Assembly (NCBI GenBank): GCA_019022495.1
Contig: JAFEKR010000048.1
Coordinates: forward strand, 124,001 to 188,000
Length of the DNA: 64,000 nt
Source: Epichloe hybrida
Taxonomy: Eukaryota; Ascomycota; Sordariomycetes; Hypocreales; Clavicipitaceae
Direction: 5' to 3'
Within the stretch, counting starts at the first letter, position 1; the number at the start of each line of letters is the position of its first letter. This document shows, piece after piece, positions 60,270 to 64,000 of this stretch. The translations under genes and the position numbers were made by a program. Under the pieces are notes generated by a model that had not been told where the DNA came from, ran no database searches, and worked only from the letters and a program-made list of their open reading frames with translations.

Positions 60270-60384
60270 TGTTGGGTGGAGAAATGGCTTAGCTAATCAT
60301 GGAAGTAATAATTATGGGACCCGTCTGAGTAGCTCAGATAGTAATCAACCATCATCTTTACCCAATCATTTTGGTACCACTACA
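60270..60384 (+). repeat. 3' LTR
   Basis: 115 bp copy of 51466-51580. Its inner edge follows GGGAATCCCCCCCAGCC, and a purine-rich word AAGGGAA lies about 20 bp upstream. Confidence 0.93.
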
Positions 60385-60758
60385 GACCCTTCATCATTAT
60401 CATCACCCTCATCCTTATCGATAGGCGTCCAGAGATGGGGCGGTATGAACTCCACGGCCAAGTGGGGACTAGTAGTAGTATGAAGATATTCTTGGATTTC
60501 CTCAATGACCTCGTCAAACTCAACCACAGGGTCGATGAGCATACAAATGAACACATTCCAAAGGGCTGCCAGTGGCCTCCATCCTTGCGCCGTGACCAAG
60601 TTCAGAACATCGTACGTGTATCTCGTCGAATCGTGTGACTCGAGGATTCGGATCATGTGGTTTTCGACGTTGGACCATTGTTTGGCCAAGGCTGTCGAAC
60701 CTCCATTTTGGAGTCGCCAGAGCCTTTCGCTTCTGCGACGTGATGTTATGGAGGGCAT
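60385..60758 (-). CDS. unknown protein, 3' end altered by the retrotransposon
   Basis: Minus-strand frame starting MPSITSRRRSERLWRLQNGG and running about 125 residues to an acidic end (IDKDEGDDNDEGS). Composition is protein-like: a basic N-terminus, a central helical region (LAALWNVFICMLIDPVVEFD, EVIEEIQEYL) and an acidic tail. No family was recognised. The Ty3/gypsy element is inserted in the last codons: the frame now runs into the LTR and stops after five foreign residues (stop near 60366), whereas rejoining the flanks at one GACC copy would give a stop three codons after the insertion point. Function, if any, may therefore survive. Confidence 0.5.
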
Positions 60759-61194
60759 TTTGAGTTGACATGAGCTCGAGGTTTCTTCTTCAGTAGGTTA
60801 GCTGGATCCACGGTTTCTCTGTTCGAACGCAGAGGACGACAACATCACATACATGGAGATGACTTCGCGTATGTAGTACACCTGTGGAATGGAAAACCGA
60901 GAACATCAGAAAGAACTGCTCTTCCTTTTTAGACACCTGTTGGACATAAACTTCGATGGCACCTTGTACCCTGAAAACTCAAGTCCTCATGCGCAGTTTC
61001 AGCCGTCATCTGTCGATTGCGGATTAAAACTTGCCATGCTTGTTGCGACCCCAACTCCAATCCCGGATGTGCACATCGCACAACCAGACGAGGCATCTAG
61101 GTTTACACTACCATGATTCTTTTCCAGATCTTGAAGCGTATAACGATGCCACCCACACACGACATGGAGCTAGCCCATGCACGATCAAAGACGC
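60759..61194. other. intergenic
   Basis: Upstream of the unknown gene and downstream of the macro-domain gene (both -). No gene is recognised. Confidence 0.5.
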
Positions 61195-61932
61195 CTACAT
61201 GCTCCAAGTATCAACGACCTCATTTGTATGGTCAAAAATATCCATTGGCGTCAACCTGCTCCATTTCCGAGGGTTTTGCTTCGCATCTACAAAATGTTTC
61301 ATGGCCATGACCATTTGAGCAGCCCATCTCTCTGGACTTACTTTCCCTATGCCCGTAGCCAGCGGAGGAATGAGAATGCTGGAGATTCGGGGATCCGCGT
61401 CGCTCCCGCAACCAGCACATGTTCTTCTATTGTGCTTGTCAATCGTCACCAACAAGCTCCATGTACTCTCGTACACAATCTCCCTATCCCACTCTACCGG
61501 CTGCGGCGTCCTCATTGTTGGACACAGCGCAAGATACTTTGTTCCCCAGACGTTCTTGGACTCGTGTCGGAAATCATCTGGTATACGGACCAATGTGCAA
61601 GTACCTGGTGGTGCAAAGCCACGCCATTCATCGTACAATTTTGCCTGGGCTACGCGGGTGAGAGCGAGGTAATCATTCCGGGGCGAAAACGCCCGAGATA
61701 TTGCGTCGTCGAAGCCGCCATCCAGACGTCCGTATGAGTTTGCCGGCGAAACCACGAGGTCGAATTTACTCGAAGACGGGACAAACTGCAGAGCCGCGTT
61801 GTGTGTTTCGAACGTGATGGACGTGGGTAGCTTGTGCTTCGCAGCTGCCTTGGCAAAGGCCTCGCTGTGCTGGTTTTGCATGCACAGGAGATGGATGTGT
61901 GGAATTCCAGATGATGTTGTCGAATTGGCCAT
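61195..61932 (-). CDS. macro-domain-like protein (putative ADP-ribose-phosphate hydrolase)
   Basis: Single-exon gene, 245 residues, resembling the fungal macro-domain-like family that includes yeast YMR087W. The ADP-ribose-binding core is recognisable: DLVVSPANSYGRLDGGFDDA (about residues 58-77), where the Asn-Ser and Gly-Gly positions match the macro motif, followed by ISRAF. A later strand-loop block is SILIPPLATGIGKVSPERWA (about 186-205), matching the second ligand loop (family: PxIGTGxxG). Expected role: binding or hydrolysing ADP-ribose derivatives such as ADP-ribose 1''-phosphate from tRNA splicing; this is family inference. The start MANSTTSSGIPHIHLLCMQN gives a full-length domain. 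Confidence 0.82.
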   Translation of the reverse strand: MANSTTSSGIPHIHLLCMQNQHSEAFAKAAAKHKLPTSITFETHNAALQFVPSSSKFDLVVSPANSYGRLDGGFDDAISRAFSPRNDYLALTRVAQAKLYDEWRGFAPPGTCTLVRIPDDFRHESKNVWGTKYLALCPTMRTPQPVEWDREIVYESTWSLLVTIDKHNRRTCAGCGSDADPRISSILIPPLATGIGKVSPERWAAQMVMAMKHFVDAKQNPRKWSRLTPMDIFDHTNEVVDTWSM

Positions 61933-62993
61933 GGTGGAATCACTCCGTTGACGAAAACTTGTGCTTCATGAATCTAGTACGCATTGTATGTAAAAGGGCA
62001 AGTTGCTGCTGCCTAGGGTATCTCTTGTGCCACGATCTGCCGCACAGCCACACAGCCGCACAGACAAGATTGACGGCGATAATGTGTGGATCACCCTACG
62101 GATTACCGCACGCCGGATCAACGGTTAGTCCTGGGGCCTAGGCGGGCGTGGGCATGGAAGGTTCCCAAAATTGTCTCATATTTCCAGGCCTCTGATTGGC
62201 TCAATAAGGGTGACCCGGCGTGTGGTAGGATGATCCGCACACCACATTACTGGTAGCCTGACTTATTAATTTTCCCCGACCCGAACACCCTTATTCTCCT
62301 TCGACGCAGACTGGTTCAGTCAGCAGTCAGCATACATCCCGCTTTGGAACCATCAAGATCTACGAGTCACCAGAGGCATGGCATGAGAGGCATTTCGGTC
62401 TTCGGGTGCGACTGCGGGTGCGACGGTGACCGACGTCTCGTCTGTCATTTCTCTCGCCGCAAGTGTCGCGCCTTGATCGGAAGACGAGATGATAATTTGT
62501 CATGTCAGCCGGCGCGCGGTATGCTGATCACCTACTGCTTATTGCCAGGTTAGATGAGTCACCAGCGTCAACACAACCTGCTGCTTACTGCCAGGGTAAA
62601 TGAGAAACGGCATCAGCACTAAAGATTCGGCCTCGCCCACACAACCGTCCGATCGCATTTTCGTGTATTGCCGCGCGGTGATCAACGCAACGATAGGTGC
62701 AGAATCTTGATAGGTTCGGCTCGATCTCGCTGCCGCCTGTTTCCGACCCGCCAGACACCGGAGATAACACAGTGTCTTCATTTGCTTCGTGGTGGTACAG
62801 AGAAGTCCAAGAGCAACCCTATGGGATATTGACTCTAGAGGCTGCGCGTTAATGTAGTTTAAATTCAACGTTTTGGCGCAGTCTCTAATATACGATCTGC
62901 CCCCTCTACACCTTCCCTCCACTTCATTCCCAATCTCTCTCTCTCTCTCTCTCTCACGCACACACGATACCCTCTTGTGCCTTCCTCCAAAAG
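61933..62993. other. divergent intergenic region
   Basis: Promoters of the macro-domain gene (-) and the FAD monooxygenase (+). A duplicated segment (GTCACCAGCGTC / ACCTGCTGCTTACTGCCAGG against ACCTACTGCTTATTGCCAGG) lies at about 62529-62595, and a CT microsatellite at about 62933-62953 abuts the monooxygenase leader. No gene is recognised. Confidence 0.6.
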
Positions 62994-64000
62994 ATGCAGA
63001 ATAACAAGCCTCTTAGAGTCCTCATTGCTGGTGGAGGAATCGCAGGACCGGCGCTAGCTTTCTGGCTCCACCGCCTCGGTCACTCAATCACCATCATTGA
63101 GCGATGGGATACCCTGCGGATCGGCGGCCAGCAGATCGACCTTCGTCTTCAAGGCGTTGAGGCCGCGGAGCGTATGGGGATTCTGGACGAAATACGGGAG
63201 CATGTCGTCGATGAAGCAGGCGTCGACCTGGTCAACGAAAAAGGCCAATCAGTCATCTTCTTCCCGCGACATGAGCCCGGCAGCAAAGAACAAGGATTCT
63301 CAAGTGAATTCGAGATCATGCGTGGGGATCTATGCCGCATCCTGTACGGCAGGACCAAAGAAGACGTCAATTACAGATTCGGCTTGTCGGTGAACAGTTT
63401 CGAAAGCGTGGCGACGTCGTCAACGTGACGTTGTCAGACGGCAGTGTCGAGGAATACGACCTGCTCGTCGGGGCAGATGGTCAGGGTTCACGAATCAGAC
63501 GGGCCATGAACAAGGATGAAGAGGGAGGTGATGGGCAGTTCCTCCGGGGATTCGGGGCTTACATGTGCTACTTCCCCATCAAGAGGACGGCCGCAGACGA
63601 GGGCCACGCAACATGCTACGTGGAGACGGAGCGGCGCATTGTCATGACGAGATGGCACAAGCCTGATCTCGGCCAGGTCTACCTCATGACGATGAAGACA
63701 AGCCACAACGAGAAAGTAAAGGAAGCCCTGGGGCATGACGTGGCCACACAGAAAGAAGCCCTCGCGAAAGTATTCAGTACTATGCGATGGGAACAGCGTG
63801 ACCGCATCCTCGATGCCCTGAACACCACAGAAGACTTTTACGCGCACGAAATCATTCAGGTACGAGACAACAAATTAACAAAGGGCCGTGTCGCTCTTCT
63901 CGGTGACGCAGGATTCTGCCCGTCGGTCTTCTCCGGCATGGGCACGTCGGCTGCGCTCGTAGGCGCGTATATCCTCGCTGGAGAGATTGGGAAGTGCAAA
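62994..64000 (+). pseudogene. FAD-dependent monooxygenase (PHBH-like), partial, apparent 1-nt frameshift
   Basis: Flavoprotein monooxygenase of the p-hydroxybenzoate hydroxylase/TetX-like class, truncated by the window end. FAD motif RVLIAGGGIAGPALAFWLHR at about residue 8, the family block GQQIDLRLQGVEAAERMGIL, the DG motif YDLLVGADGQGSRIRRAM and the GD motif GRVALLGDAGFCPSVFSGMG. After SVNSFE the first frame runs to a stop at 63426, but the family sequence continues at once in another frame (KRGDVVNVTLSDGS) from 63404. One base is missing in the AAA at about 63403-63405. No intron borders explain it. It is either a real frameshift (pseudogene) or a sequencing error in a short A run; downstream coding is otherwise intact to 64000. 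Confidence 0.8.

Larger units (their letters stand above)
51466..60384 (+). mobile_element. Ty3/gypsy LTR retrotransposon, RIP-inactivated
   Basis: Complete 8.9-kb element: 115-bp LTRs at 51466-51580 and 60270-60384, flanked by GACC target duplications (51462-51465 and 60385-60388). The LTRs start TGTTGGGTGG and end TACCACTACA; I see two differences, both G in the right copy and A in the left. A primer-binding candidate TGGTGATAAGACTAGG follows the left LTR. The interior encodes gag, protease, RT-RNase H and integrase in Ty3/gypsy order on the plus strand, broken by many TAG/TAA stops and by Asp-to-Asn and Glu-to-Lys changes at catalytic sites. Base composition is far less AT-shifted than the island at 25-39 kb, so this insertion is younger or was mutated lightly. 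Confidence 0.93.

Overview
This window is nuclear DNA from a filamentous ascomycete, most likely a Sordariomycete of the order Hypocreales. The evidence is genes with short GT-AG introns, a hac1/hacA bZIP gene whose protein resembles the Trichoderma form, fungus-specific families (AzgA and Fcy-type nucleobase transporters, a fungal rhodopsin-fold membrane protein, complex I 20.9 kDa subunit), and transposons carrying the C-to-T/G-to-A damage of repeat-induced point mutation (RIP). No tRNA, rRNA or CRISPR array was seen.

Layout. 1-3.7 kb: no gene seen. 3.7-23.5 kb, gene-rich: AzgA purine permease (+), 2-oxoglutarate/Fe(II) oxygenase (-), complex I 20.9 kDa subunit (-), Csm3/Swi3 replication fork protein (+), hac1 unfolded-protein-response factor (-), GMC flavin oxidoreductase (+), NCS1 purine-cytosine permease (-) and a 7-TM rhodopsin-like protein (-). 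23.5-25.2 kb: non-coding, with clustered TACGGAGTA palindromes. 25.2-39.0 kb: an extremely AT-rich, RIP-destroyed Ty3/gypsy-type element between approximately 156-bp direct repeats. Nested in it at 33135-35855 is a 2.7-kb foldback element with 8-bp target duplications and dense internal tandem repeats. 39.2-50.2 kb, mostly housekeeping genes: DUF427 protein (-), class I methyltransferase (-), small secreted protein (-), Did2/CHMP1 ESCRT-III subunit (+), Ski2 RNA helicase (-) and pyruvate dehydrogenase E1 beta (-). 51.5-60.4 kb: a second Ty3/gypsy element, nearly intact in structure, with 115-bp LTRs and a GACC target duplication, inserted at the 3' end of an unknown gene. 60.4-64.0 kb: that unknown gene, a macro-domain protein (-) and a FAD monooxygenase (+) that runs off the window and carries an apparent 1-nt frameshift.

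Working together. Most genes are independent housekeeping functions: respiration (complex I, PDH), RNA decay (Ski2), ESCRT sorting, fork protection and the ER stress response. There is no convincing biosynthetic cluster, although two nucleobase transporters of different families lie 11.7 kb apart. The most unusual DNA is the repeat-built element nested in the RIP island. Exon boundaries were placed by reading splice motifs and protein continuity by eye and have not been tested against transcripts.
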